Origin: Bacillus oleivorans
GTDB lineage: Bacteria; Bacillota; Bacilli; Bacillales; JC228
Length of the DNA: 64,000 nucleotides
Direction of reading: 5' to 3'
Assembly (NCBI RefSeq): GCF_900207585.1
Contig: NZ_OAOP01000004.1
Location: 310,001 to 374,000, forward strand
Positions 6,732 to 15,475 of this stretch are shown here, piece after piece. Below the pieces are notes generated by a model. It was not told the origin of the DNA, ran no database searches, and was given only the letters and a program-made list of their open reading frames with translations. The position numbers and the translations under genes were made by a program. Numbering within the stretch: position 1 is the first letter of the stretch; every line of letters begins with the position of its first letter.

Positions 6732-7379
6732 TCATTTCCCTAGACCAGCATCCTTTGCTTTCAGAATAGCCTCGGCCCGATCAGCTACTTGTAGTTTACT
6801 TAAAATATTCGTGATGTGATTTCGAACCGTGCTCGGACTTAGGACAAGCATTTCTGCAATTTCTGCATTGCGATAACCTCTTGCAATTAAATCGAGAACT
6901 TCTCGCTCCCTATAGGTAAGCATGGATAGATTTCCATCGTGAATTCCGGGACGGATTTGATCAAAATATTCCATAAAACGTATCGCAATCGTCTGGCTAA
7001 AAATAGCCTCACCCGCTGCGACCGCACGAATCGCACGGATAATTTCGTCAGGAAGAGCTCCCTTTAAGATATACCCTCTTGCCCCAGCCCGCATCGCTGC
7101 TGCAACGGTGTGGTCATCTTCAAACATGGTCATGACGAGTATACGTACCTGTTGATCCTTTTGCAGGATGTATCGGATTGCCTCAACTCCATTACAATTG
7201 GGCATTTGGATATCCATAATAATGACGTCTGGTTTTATTTCTTCTGCCAATGCAATCACTTCATCTCCGGATCCAGCTTCACCAACCACCGTTATCGCTG
7301 AATCAGTTTGCAACAGAGCAACAAGCCCTGCTCGAAATGTTGGGTGATCATCAGCCAGTAGGACGTGTACTTTTGACAT
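6732..7379 (-). CDS. NarL/FixJ-type response regulator
   Basis: A 215-residue DNA-binding response regulator. The receiver domain (about 1-120) has the acidic pair in LLADDHPTFRAGL, the phosphorylatable Asp in VIIMDIQMPN, and the lysine in RGYILKGALPDE. The C-terminal LuxR-type helix-turn-helix is LTYREREVLDLIARGY followed by NAEIAEMLVLSPSTVRNHIT. Start at 7379 is preferred because GAGG lies eight bases upstream; the in-frame GTG three codons earlier falls within that spacing. It overlaps the 3' end of the sensor kinase gene by 29 bases, so the two are coupled. Targets are unknown. Confidence 0.9.
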   Translation of the reverse strand: MSKVHVLLADDHPTFRAGLVALLQTDSAITVVGEAGSGDEVIALAEEIKPDVIIMDIQMPNCNGVEAIRYILQKDQQVRILVMTMFEDDHTVAAAMRAGARGYILKGALPDEIIRAIRAVAAGEAIFSQTIAIRFMEYFDQIRPGIHDGNLSMLTYREREVLDLIARGYRNAEIAEMLVLSPSTVRNHITNILSKLQVADRAEAILKAKDAGLGK

Positions 7380-9393
7380 TTTGCTCACCTCTGTAGTAGT
7401 TAGGGATTTCTGCTCGAATCAAGGTTCCTCCCTCTATTCGACTCATAATCGTAAAGGTACCACCGAGTTCTTCTGAACGTTCGCGCATGGATGCAAGCCC
7501 AACTCCCGGGCGAGTAACCTTTGGTAAACCTAGTCCATTGTCTGCTAATTGTAAAATTAGCATTTCCTCCTTTAACGCTAGTTCAAGTAAGATTTCTGAA
7601 GCTTGGGCATGACGGATAGCATTTCCCAGACCTTCCTGGACGATTCGGTAGGCAGCCACCTCAACCGCTGCATCCAGCACCGGTAATGGAGAAGGGATAT
7701 GCAGCGTAATCTCTATGCCAGCACCTCTGTTAATTCTAACAAGCTCACCTATAGCAGCAGCTAGCCCGTATTCATCTAATACAGGCGGGCGCAGATTATG
7801 GGCGAGCTGTCGGATAAGATCTACTGCATTTCTAATTTCCACCTGAAGATCACTTAAAATTTGATCTGCCTGCTCCGGTTCATTTCGGAGCAAATGACGA
7901 GCCGTTGCAACCCGAAAAGAGAATGCCGCAATTTCAGGACCTAACCCGTCATGCAAATCCCTCCTTAACCTCCGCCTTTCATCTTCACGTGTGGTTACAA
8001 GAGTTTGACGGGAGCGCTGCAGCTCCTGGGTAAGACGGACAGCGTGAACGGCAGCACCCGCCTGCCGACAGAGATCATTCATTATTTGCTGATCCGCATT
8101 TGACCATTCGTCTTCCTTTTCCATTGAAGTAAAGACGAGTTCGGCTACCTGCTCACCCTGATACACTACGTCTAAACGCTTTGAACCTTCCTCAAGATTA
8201 CCACTCTCAGCAGCAATCTCCCCATTTGGCCAAACTAATGCAACATAAGATAGATGGAGAGCATCTCTTACGGAAGAAACAATTGCATCGAGAACCAGCT
8301 CAGAGGTTGTAGTGACCTCGAGGCGATTACCCAAGCGAACCAAAGCGGCATAGGGGTCCTGCCTGTCTCCATACATAAGCCGGTTGACTATCTTTTGCAA
8401 TCGATTGTGCAGCGGCTGAACTAGAATCGCAACAGCAATCGTACCCATTATAGCAGCAAAGGTCGTTCCCTCTGCTTGGAAGGCAGCACCAAAAATAAAA
8501 ATGGCACTCCCGTAGATTGCCAATAATATACCTGACAATGCACCATAAAGAATCGTTCGATTAATCAAAGAATCAATCGCCCAAAGCTTATAGCGAATGA
8601 TTGCTATTGCAAACGAAATTGGAATTATGGATAGTGCGATAAAGTATAAGGTCTGTCCCAACAGGTTTCCCCATAGACCATCTAGCGGCATTTGGACAGA
8701 TATAATCACAAATAGGACCGCCATCGTGAACGCGTAGATTGGCAGTTTAACCTGTTGTCGCTGTATCGGAGTAGAAAGACGGCGATACCGGTACATTTGA
8801 CTCGCTCCCATAACAAGGAGTATGGTCCACTCTAATGGATGATACAACCAATCAGGAAAAATTAATTCCTGTTGCTCTAAGGTGAGAAAATGTCCTAATA
8901 ATTCTACTAAAAGATAAGAACCAGCAAGGAAATGATTCAACCTCGGTGTAGTGCGAAAATCAGGAAAATAGCAAATCATCGCCCCCATCAATAAAAGGGC
9001 AATGAAATTAATAAATTTTGAGAAATGAGAGAGAAATGGATAAGCCAAATAAAAAGATTCTGAGACAGTTAGCGTTAATCCAAAAATAGCAAGACACACT
9101 GCTACTAGAAGAGCCATAGGGTCATTGAAACGTTTTCGAAAGATGAAGATTCCAAGAAACACGTTGCCAAATGCAAAGGATACAGAGAGAAATAATAGGT
9201 ACAAGCCGTATCCACTCGCAGACCAGCCCAACGATTCCAGTTCTCCCTGAATAGAACCTGTTATCGCACATGTATCACATACTTGTTGAAGCTGTCTATA
9301 AAGCACCGGAAAATTTAGAACATAGAGCGCTGCTGCAGCTAAAACTATAAAGATAGCGGAAATTTGAAACACTTTAAATACGTTTCGCTGCAT
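7351..9393 (-). CDS. NarL-type membrane sensor histidine kinase with GAF region
   Basis: A 680-residue kinase. Residues 1-330 hold about eight or nine hydrophobic segments, followed by a GAF-like sensory region (about 350-455), a HisKA_3 dimerisation domain with the phosphoacceptor His in RRDLHDGLGPE (H481), and a HATPase_c domain with N-box NAIRHAQ (about 591) and DNGLGLP (618-624). The topology resembles ComP-like kinases. A Cys pair (QVCDTCA, 38-43) lies in the first extracytoplasmic loop. Partner of the overlapping response regulator; a six-segment membrane protein gene lies 44 bases upstream and is probably co-transcribed. The signal is unknown. Confidence 0.88.
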   Translation of the reverse strand: MQRNVFKVFQISAIFIVLAAAALYVLNFPVLYRQLQQVCDTCAITGSIQGELESLGWSASGYGLYLLFLSVSFAFGNVFLGIFIFRKRFNDPMALLVAVCLAIFGLTLTVSESFYLAYPFLSHFSKFINFIALLLMGAMICYFPDFRTTPRLNHFLAGSYLLVELLGHFLTLEQQELIFPDWLYHPLEWTILLVMGASQMYRYRRLSTPIQRQQVKLPIYAFTMAVLFVIISVQMPLDGLWGNLLGQTLYFIALSIIPISFAIAIIRYKLWAIDSLINRTILYGALSGILLAIYGSAIFIFGAAFQAEGTTFAAIMGTIAVAILVQPLHNRLQKIVNRLMYGDRQDPYAALVRLGNRLEVTTTSELVLDAIVSSVRDALHLSYVALVWPNGEIAAESGNLEEGSKRLDVVYQGEQVAELVFTSMEKEDEWSNADQQIMNDLCRQAGAAVHAVRLTQELQRSRQTLVTTREDERRRLRRDLHDGLGPEIAAFSFRVATARHLLRNEPEQADQILSDLQVEIRNAVDLIRQLAHNLRPPVLDEYGLAAAIGELVRINRGAGIEITLHIPSPLPVLDAAVEVAAYRIVQEGLGNAIRHAQASEILLELALKEEMLILQLADNGLGLPKVTRPGVGLASMRERSEELGGTFTIMSRIEGGTLIRAEIPNYYRGEQNVKSTRPTG

Positions 9394-9437
9394 GACAGCA
9401 CCCCTTTTTTTCGTTTTCTACCTAGATACAAATGGTA

Positions 9438-10100
9438 TTAAATCGACTTTTGTACCGTCACCATGGTATCGCCTTCTTCTGGCTTTCTTATCAATACCCA
9501 CCCAATTCCCCCAAACAAAGCAAGGGTTACTGCCGACTGAACATAAGCTTGAGCAGGTCCGAATTCCAAAAATCCAGCGAAGAGTTGAACTACTCCAGCT
9601 ACAATAAGCCACTTTGATGCAACACGTGCACGGAAAAGCCCAATTGTAAGCAAAAGTAATCCAACATAGAAAAGCAAGAAGAATAACATATGTGGAACAA
9701 TATAGACTGGTGTTTCGAATATCCATTGGAGGAGAGCCACCATCGGCTCCCGTTCTAAGGTCGCCATGCCCCGCTGAATTAATGCCTCTGTTACTAATAT
9801 CGTAAAAAAGAAGTTTCCTATTAAAGCTGTAATAGATCCAAAGTATATCAGTTTTTCTCCACGGCCTTTAACTAAATGAGTAGCACCTAACAAGGCGGGT
9901 ACATTAAAAAGAGAAAATCCTAACACCATATAGGTAAAAAATAGCGTATAACCTGGTCGCTCCAAGACCCAGTCGAGAAACGCAATGTCTCCAGCTAACG
10001 GGGGGCCAAATAAGGACACAATCATCAGTAACGCAGAAAGAAAAAAACAGACACCGCCAAAAACTACGGTAAAGCTGCGGGGTAAAGAATTAGTTTGCAC
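9438..10100 (-). CDS. Hypothetical multi-pass membrane protein
   Basis: A 220-residue integral membrane protein with about six hydrophobic helices (about 10-30, 50-72, 82-108, 128-160, 165-180, 185-205) and short charged loops; the cytosolic tail is RKPEEGDTMVTVQKSI. I do not recognise a named family; it has the look of DUF4386-like proteins. It is the first gene of the unit that continues into the NarL-type kinase and regulator, so it may supply or modulate the signal for that system. That role is inference from position only. The 228 bases upstream hold no visible gene. Confidence 0.7.
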   Translation of the reverse strand: MQTNSLPRSFTVVFGGVCFFLSALLMIVSLFGPPLAGDIAFLDWVLERPGYTLFFTYMVLGFSLFNVPALLGATHLVKGRGEKLIYFGSITALIGNFFFTILVTEALIQRGMATLEREPMVALLQWIFETPVYIVPHMLFFLLFYVGLLLLTIGLFRARVASKWLIVAGVVQLFAGFLEFGPAQAYVQSAVTLALFGGIGWVLIRKPEEGDTMVTVQKSI

Positions 10101-10329
10101 AAAAATCGCTCCTTTTTAAAAAGATATATTCTCAACATTCATTCTAGAAAAGTGCTCCGTACTGCCACAAGGGAGCAACTCCTATGTCGAGTCCTATCTT
10201 TAGTCCTAGGAGCAATAAAAAAACAATTCCATCCCCCGATATCTCCCTATTATCATTTCTCTACTTCATTTTTATTTCCTTCTCATACCATCCAGACCAA
10301 ATCCTGTTTCATGTACTATACTGTTTTTT

Positions 10330-11091
10330 TTAGAAGTTCATCCGCGATTGCCCGCCATCTACGTTGATACTTGCACCGACAACCCATGATGCTTTTTCAG
10401 ATGCAAGAAAAGCTACAACATTAGCTATTTCTTCTGGAGTACCAAACCGGCCGGCAGGTATTTCATTTTTTACGAACTCCTTCATTTTTTCCGGATTCTC
10501 TTCAATCCGCTTCTTCCAGTTACCTGTATCATGAAGGATACTGCCTGGAGCTACACTGTTCACCCGAATCCCATCAGCAGCCACTTCATCAGCTAATGCC
10601 TTAGTAAAACTGATCAAAGCTGATTTTGCATTGTTATAAGTTGCCTTACCTCCGCTTTCTCTTCCGTAAATCGAGGTAATATGTATAATGGCACCCTTTT
10701 GAGACCTTTTCATATGTTCAACCGCTAATTTACTTAAGTGAACCGCTGAAAAATAATTCAGTTCAAGTGCTTTATAAAAAAGATCCATTGAGGTTTCTGT
10801 TACTTTTCCACCATTGCTTCCCCCAGCATTATTTATCAGCACATCAATAGCTCTCTTTTCCTTAATGAAGGACCCAAGTAACCTTTCTCTTTCGCCTGCA
10901 TCGGTTAAATCCGCTTGAAAAATAGAAACGCCACCGCCAAGTTCTTCCTTTGCCCTTTCAAGAAAAGTAATATCGCGGGCAGCGATCCCCACTTCCGCTC
11001 CCTCATCCACAAATACTTTAGCAATCGCCTTCCCAATTCCCTTCGAACCACCTGTAATCAATATCTTCTTTCCTTCCAAATGCAAATCCAT
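10330..11091 (-). CDS. SDR-family oxidoreductase
   Basis: Classical short-chain dehydrogenase/reductase, 253 residues. The nucleotide-binding motif is ITGGSKGIGKA near the start, NNAGGSNGG follows at mid-protein, and the catalytic Ser-Tyr-Lys set appears as HITSIYGRESGGKATYNNAK. The C-terminal FLASEKASWVVGASINVDGG is typical. The start at 11091 gives MDLHLEGKKILITG and follows GGAGG at about 11 bases; an in-frame ATG six codons earlier overlaps that site. Substrate cannot be told; 3-oxoacyl reductase-like or sugar/alcohol dehydrogenase are both possible. Monocistronic. Confidence 0.88.
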   Translation of the reverse strand: MDLHLEGKKILITGGSKGIGKAIAKVFVDEGAEVGIAARDITFLERAKEELGGGVSIFQADLTDAGERERLLGSFIKEKRAIDVLINNAGGSNGGKVTETSMDLFYKALELNYFSAVHLSKLAVEHMKRSQKGAIIHITSIYGRESGGKATYNNAKSALISFTKALADEVAADGIRVNSVAPGSILHDTGNWKKRIEENPEKMKEFVKNEIPAGRFGTPEEIANVVAFLASEKASWVVGASINVDGGQSRMNF

Positions 11092-11252
11092 CCTTAAAAC
11101 AACCTCCACTCATTCTACAAATCTAGGGGCGTGCAAAGCACTACCCGAAGTATCTCAGTAAAGTATAAGATTATTTCCGTCAGATTCAAAACGGTATGTT
11201 AAAATTATGTAAATGTTTGAATAATTTAAATACGGTTAGGAGTTGAAAATAT

Positions 11253-12038
11253 ATGGGGTTAATCAACAGTGGAATGACCATCATAGATTTTGACGAAACG
11301 TATTTTGCACAAACAAAGCTTCAGCACTATCCTCATGAAAGGCTGGATTTTCGGCATTTAGAACATGTAAATCTATTTTGTGAAGAAGAATCCTTACAAA
11401 CCTTACAAATGCGGCTGCAAAAAAGGCGACAGAAAGGAATTACCCTGATTGGAAGCGGAAACTATCATTACTTGACCTATTTGTTGCTTAAAGAAATCTC
11501 AGAACCTTTTACTCTCGTATTATTTGATAATCATCCGGATCTTGGCACCGGTCAGGAAGTTGACCAGATGCTCTCATGCGGTTCCTGGGTCTCCTATGCT
11601 CTTTCCAAAATACCTTTATTGCAGCAGGTTGTAATCATTGGTCCAACTGTTGCTTTAGCACAGAACTCCACTCATTGTTCTCGCACCGTTTTCTTTCCGT
11701 TCGATGGCACCCATTATTACTCACTTAAATTAATTCTTTCAAGTATTCCTACGAAACATGTGTATATCAGCATAGATAAAGATGTTCTCCGTAAAAGTGA
11801 AGTCCAAACAAACTGGGACCAAGGTATTATGGGGATCGATACCTTGAATCATATGCTAGAAACCCTCCTAATGTCTAAACAAGCAGAAGCTGTAGACATC
11901 TGTGGCGAACTCCCGCTTTCTCCAATTGAGGCTATACAGCCAGACTATCAATCTATCATTCAAAAAAATGAAAAAGCGAACCTCCTGCTTTTACAAACAT
12001 GCTTAAAAGCAAGTGAAAATCAGACAAAAGGAGCCTAA
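11253..12038 (+). CDS. Arginase/ureohydrolase-fold protein
   Basis: A 261-residue protein of the arginase superfamily. The first metal motif DxHxD appears as LFDNHPDLG (about 90-98), and the second, normally SxDxDxxDP, as YISIDKDVLRKSE, so the first two aspartates are kept but the downstream DP is not. The N-terminal GSGNYHYLTYLL matches the usual G-G-D/N-H block. Relatives hydrolyse guanidino or formimino groups (arginase, agmatinase, formiminoglutamase) with two Mn2+; the altered second motif makes activity uncertain. The ATG follows TAGGAG. The stop codon lies inside the left arm of a hairpin that recurs 740 bases downstream. Confidence 0.75.
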   Translation: MGLINSGMTIIDFDETYFAQTKLQHYPHERLDFRHLEHVNLFCEEESLQTLQMRLQKRRQKGITLIGSGNYHYLTYLLLKEISEPFTLVLFDNHPDLGTGQEVDQMLSCGSWVSYALSKIPLLQQVVIIGPTVALAQNSTHCSRTVFFPFDGTHYYSLKLILSSIPTKHVYISIDKDVLRKSEVQTNWDQGIMGIDTLNHMLETLLMSKQAEAVDICGELPLSPIEAIQPDYQSIIQKNEKANLLLLQTCLKASENQTKGA

Positions 12039-12050
12039 GTTTAGGCTCCT
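12030..12050 (+). repeat. Hairpin AGGAGCCTAA/TTAGGCTCCT, first copy
   Basis: Ten-base-pair stem overlapping the stop codon of the arginase-like gene; no T run follows. The same stem recurs at 12780-12801, where it has eight T after it and is a full terminator. Confidence 0.7.
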
Positions 12051-12053
12051 CAG

Positions 12054-12090
12054 ATTGTCGAGAAAGGGTATTTTTCTCGGCAATTTTTTA
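12054..12090 (+). terminator. Terminator of the arginase-like gene
   Basis: ATTGTCGAGAAA / TTTCTCGGCAAT, 12 pairs with one G-U, followed by TTTTTA. Confidence 0.8.
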
Positions 12091-12146
12091 TTTTGTCTAA
12101 ATCTATATGACCGATTTTTTATTAATTGATTGTGTCTGCTAACGGG

Positions 12147-12281
12147 CCTGTTGATTTCCGCTCCGGGCACTCGCTTTCCGCGGGGAGGTCCGAGAGCCTC
12201 CTCGACGCTTTGGCGCCTGCGGGGTCTCCCGTGACCTCTCTATCCCGCAGGAGTCGAGTGCCCTCCGCTCCAATCAACAGG
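12147..12281. repeat. GC-rich palindromic repeat element, copy A
   Basis: A 135-base element far richer in GC than its surroundings, with terminal inverted repeats CCTGTTGATT / AATCAACAGG and inner complementary blocks such as GGGCACTCG / CGAGTGCCC and CCGCGGGGA / TATCCCGCAGG. It is one of the intergenic palindromic repeats common in Bacillaceae, possibly a non-autonomous mobile element. A second, longer copy lies at 34948-35130. No transposase is encoded. Confidence 0.8.
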
Positions 12282-12294
12282 GGATAATCAACCT

Positions 12295-12346
12295 AAAGGA
12301 TTGCAACACACTTTTTCTAACCTTACTAGGTGTGTTGCAATCCTTT
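12295..12346. terminator. Long-stem hairpin, terminator-like
   Basis: AAAGGATTGCAACACA (12295-12310) pairs perfectly with TGTGTTGCAATCCTTT (12331-12346), loop of 20 bases, then TTTAT. It directly follows repeat copy A and has no gene of its own on either side. Confidence 0.6.
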
Positions 12347-12778
12347 TTATATTTTGGCAGGCTGCAGTAAGGAGAACCTGTTCACTTGCATTCTTCAATC
12401 CCCGTAACCGGCAGTAGCGGAGCCCATGCAGCTCTTTTGAGTCAGCGAAGCTCAGATGGGCGTCATTATCCTCACTATAAAAGAACTAACTTTTTCAAGA
12501 AGAATCGAGAAATCAATATATTTCTCAATCAAGCGAAGAAGGTGGTCGTCTGGAACTATTTCATCAATAAAAACAAATTCATATTCACTTTGGCTAGACC
12601 CTTTTGGCTTAAACATTGAATTCATCACTTATTTTTATTATTAATTGTGAGTTGAAGATCTTTATTGAATACACCTGTTGAAAAGCCTATATATCAAAAA
12701 TAATAAAACAAATTAACGCGGTTAATCATTAAAGAAGCTGAATAAAATAAAAGGCAATCGATAGTTTTTCGACCGCCT
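12347..12778. other. Gene-poor stretch before yjbQ
   Basis: No convincing gene. One imperfect inverted repeat stands out: GCCCAT at 12422-12427 with ATGGGC at 12456-12461, reinforced by GCT / AGC inside. Short open frames here lack ribosome sites and family resemblance. Confidence 0.5.
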
Positions 12779-12810
12779 GAGGAGCCTAAATTTAGGCTCC
12801 TCTTTTTTTT
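12779..12810. terminator. Terminator hairpin, second AGGAGCCTAA copy
   Basis: GAGGAGCCTAAA / TTTAGGCTCCTC with no loop bases to spare, followed by eight T. It lies 60 bases before the YjbQ start codon, oriented so that it would terminate transcription coming from the left. Confidence 0.75.
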
Positions 12811-12870
12811 ACACAGCGGATAGTAATTCAGTAAAATAGTCAGTAACCAATAGGAAAGGAAGACCGGAAG

Positions 12871-13266
12871 ATGCTTAAAAAATTCACTCTTAAAACTAGC
12901 CAACGAGATCAAATGATTGATGTGACCCAGCAAGTTCAAGAGTTCATAAACGAAAACGCGATAAAAGATGGTGTCGTGATCATCTATTGCCCCCACACCA
13001 CCGCTGGAATCACGATCAATGAAAACGCCGATCCTGATGTAAAACGTGATATGATTCGGCGCTTTGATGAAGTTTATCCTTGGCATCATAAGCTAGATCA
13101 GCATATGGAAGGAAACACCGCAGCTCATATGAAAGCAAGTACAGTCGGTGCATCCCAGCATGTCATTATAACAGAGGGACGTTTACTTCTCGGCACCTGG
13201 CAAGGCATCTACTTTTGTGAGTTTGATGGTCCAAGAACAAGGAATTTTTATGTGAAAATACTATAG
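12871..13266 (+). CDS. yjbQ: YjbQ family protein (UPF0047)
   Basis: A 131-residue protein of the widespread YjbQ/UPF0047 family. Conserved blocks are [42 protein letters not shown] and [20 protein letters not shown]. Family members are small trimeric proteins; some show weak thiamine-phosphate synthase activity and the true cellular function is unsettled. The conserved histidines in PHTTAG and HMEGNTAAH are thought to form a metal or active site. The ATG follows AAGGAAG. Monocistronic. Confidence 0.92.
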   Translation: MLKKFTLKTSQRDQMIDVTQQVQEFINENAIKDGVVIIYCPHTTAGITINENADPDVKRDMIRRFDEVYPWHHKLDQHMEGNTAAHMKASTVGASQHVIITEGRLLLGTWQGIYFCEFDGPRTRNFYVKIL

Positions 13267-13305
13267 AGGACAATTTCCGCTTTTTCCTCCTCGATTTTGT
13301 GCTTC

Positions 13306-13336
13306 AAAAAATCCCGCAGTCAATTAGACTGCGGGA
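13306..13336 (-). terminator. Terminator of the Bcr/CflA exporter gene
   Basis: TCCCGCAGTC / GACTGCGGGA, a perfect ten-base-pair stem followed on the minus strand by TTTTTT. On the plus strand it also lies after yjbQ but without a T run. Confidence 0.8.
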
Positions 13337-13364
13337 CACTATCTATTTCTTTATTAAAGAAGGG

Positions 13365-14594
13365 TCACCCCTCCATCTTTAAGCTCACTACTGGTTTTGC
13401 CTGTTTCTCCCTTGTTAATGTAAAAAAGGCTATCGTTCCAAGAAATGATGTAATAAACAGGATCGCTCCCATTGGGACAGCCGTTGTCTCATCAAGCCCA
13501 ACAAGAGGAGCAACTGCGGAACCGAGTGATAACGGGAGTAAACCTAAGACAGCACTTGCACTTCCTGCCCGATGACCCTGGTTTTTCATCGCAAGTGTAA
13601 AGGCGCTGGTTACAATCATTCCCATAGATGTCATATAAATAAAAATTGGGATGACAATCGCTGCAAGCGGACCTGTAATAATCGTCATGATAAGCAGGAT
13701 AGAGGTTGCACTGACAGCAATCAGGACAGCGGTCCGAAGCAAACTTCTTTCATCAAAGTTTCCGCTTAAACGTCCTATAATAAAACTTCCTGTTATAATA
13801 GCTAAACCATTAATCCCAAATAGAATACTAAAGACTTGCGGTGACACCTCATAAATACCTTGATAAACGAAAGGAGTTCCTGCTACATAGGCAAAGCTCC
13901 CTCCGTGTATAAATCCTACGGTTAAGGCGTACCCCATAAAAGAACGATCCTGAAGCAAGCTTCCGATTGTCCGCACCGAATGTCCAATCGAGCTTGGAAT
14001 CCGTTTTTCTGGCGGTAATGTTTCCTTTAGTCTCATCGCAATATTTATAACTATAAGAAGACCAAGTAAACATAAGAAATAAAAAATCGTATGCCAGCTG
14101 GCAAATGGCAGCAGTAAAATCGCTCCGCCGGTCATTGGGGCAATCATAGGAGCCGTTGCATTGATCACCATTAAAAGGGCAAAGAATTTGGTCAGCTCTC
14201 TGCCGCTGAATACATCACGCACAACAGCACGAGAAAGGACAATCCCCGCTGAGGCGGTAAATCCTTGCAAAAACCTTCCCACGACCAGCATCGTTATATT
14301 AGGTGCCAGTGCGCAGAAAAGCGATGAAATCGCAAATAAGAAAATCGATATTAATAATGGCTTTCTTCTGCCATGAGCATCACTGATTGGACCAACAATT
14401 AACTGACCGATCGCAAGTCCGATCAAACAGGCTGTTAAACTTAGCTGTACAAGTGAAGCACTTGCCTCTAAATCAGCAGCAATATCAGGAAAACTCGGTA
14501 AATACATATCAATATTAAATGGGCCTAATATTCCCAGCGAGCTGAGAAGAAATGCTAATGCCAGACGTTCTTTTCCTGTTGGATTGTGAAGCAT
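13365..14594 (-). CDS. Bcr/CflA-family multidrug efflux MFS transporter
   Basis: A 12-helix major facilitator exporter of about 409 residues, proton-driven drug or small-molecule efflux at the cytoplasmic membrane. Diagnostic features: first helix ending NIDMYLPSFPDIA, motif A-like GPISDAHGRRKPLL between helices 2 and 3, and VGRFLQGFTASAGIVLSRAVVRD in helix 4. The start is placed at 14594 (MLHNPTGKERLALA), following AAAGGGG; an in-frame ATG 43 codons upstream would add a non-family N-terminus. Substrate unknown. The 3' end converges on yjbQ across a terminator. Confidence 0.87.
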   Translation of the reverse strand: MLHNPTGKERLALAFLLSSLGILGPFNIDMYLPSFPDIAADLEASASLVQLSLTACLIGLAIGQLIVGPISDAHGRRKPLLISIFLFAISSLFCALAPNITMLVVGRFLQGFTASAGIVLSRAVVRDVFSGRELTKFFALLMVINATAPMIAPMTGGAILLLPFASWHTIFYFLCLLGLLIVINIAMRLKETLPPEKRIPSSIGHSVRTIGSLLQDRSFMGYALTVGFIHGGSFAYVAGTPFVYQGIYEVSPQVFSILFGINGLAIITGSFIIGRLSGNFDERSLLRTAVLIAVSATSILLIMTIITGPLAAIVIPIFIYMTSMGMIVTSAFTLAMKNQGHRAGSASAVLGLLPLSLGSAVAPLVGLDETTAVPMGAILFITSFLGTIAFFTLTREKQAKPVVSLKMEG

Positions 14595-14765
14595 ATACCT
14601 CAGGTCCCCTTTCTTACTAACTCTCTGTTCTGCAAGACTGCTAGATAGATTTTCACAGTATACCATCTGATCCGGTTTTTTTACATGGAAAATTCTATCC
14701 ATTTTACAGATGTATCCCGACATTCCTGCGTAATATGAATCTCAAACTAATAGTACAATGATGCC

Positions 14766-15236
14766 TTAATCCCAGATCCGGACCCTTGGAACCCCAGCTG
14801 TTCTTAAATAATCCAATAACTGACCAGTATGAACAGATTCATGATAAGCAATACGTAAGAGCATGTCACCCAAATCTCTTATGTACCCTGAATCAGAGCG
14901 GTCAATTTTAATAGATTCTAAGTCTTCTTCACTAAATGACTTTATGGTATCTATGAACTGATTACGATAAGGTTCGGCAAATTCTATTTCCGCTCTTACC
15001 GAAGTGAATGGCCGATCTTCAAAAGGAGAGTTGAAAACGGATAAGCTCCCTCTATTTTTAATGGCCAAGTGATAGTAATGTTCGCTTTCCAGTACATGCC
15101 TGATCATCTCAATACAACTCATGGCATCTTCATCTGGCTTCCAGTGAAGCTTATCTTCAGGAATAGATGTCCAGAGCTTTATGCTTCTTCTTCTAACTTC
15201 ATTCAAGTTTAAAATAATTAAATCGATCGAGTTCAT
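14766..15236 (-). CDS. DinB-family protein
   Basis: A 156-residue four-helix-bundle protein of the DinB/YfiT superfamily. The three metal-ligand histidines are visible in MIRHVLESEHYYHL and RIAYHESVHTGQLLDYLR, the usual places. Family members are putative metal-dependent enzymes, several acting as thiol transferases (bacillithiol) or in damage-induced responses; the particular reaction is not predictable. The frame starts with ATG close to GGGGGAAAATGG. It lies between two single-gene units. Confidence 0.85.
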   Translation of the reverse strand: MNSIDLIILNLNEVRRRSIKLWTSIPEDKLHWKPDEDAMSCIEMIRHVLESEHYYHLAIKNRGSLSVFNSPFEDRPFTSVRAEIEFAEPYRNQFIDTIKSFSEEDLESIKIDRSDSGYIRDLGDMLLRIAYHESVHTGQLLDYLRTAGVPRVRIWD

Positions 15237-15475
15237 CCATTTTCCCCCTTTTTAAGCATAACTAATATTATACACGAATGAATGTTCGCTTCAACGCAAA
15301 TAGGCTAAACTTTTAAAAATAATTAATATGACCCATTTAATCAAAGACGACAACAAGAAAAATTACACCAAAGGCAAGAAAATGGCCAAGAAAAAAAGAC
15401 AGCCCCTCATAAATCAGAGATCTAAAAGGGGGGTGTCTATGAACTGAAGTCCGCTTTGTTTTAAAAGTCGACCTT

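Noticed and set aside
12386-12644. Two short plus-strand open frames
   Set aside because: No ribosome sites, composition unlike the neighbours, and they lie in a repeat-rich gap.
12694-13089. Minus-strand open frame of 131 codons
   Set aside because: It is antisense to the well-supported yjbQ gene, spans a strong terminator and has no family resemblance.
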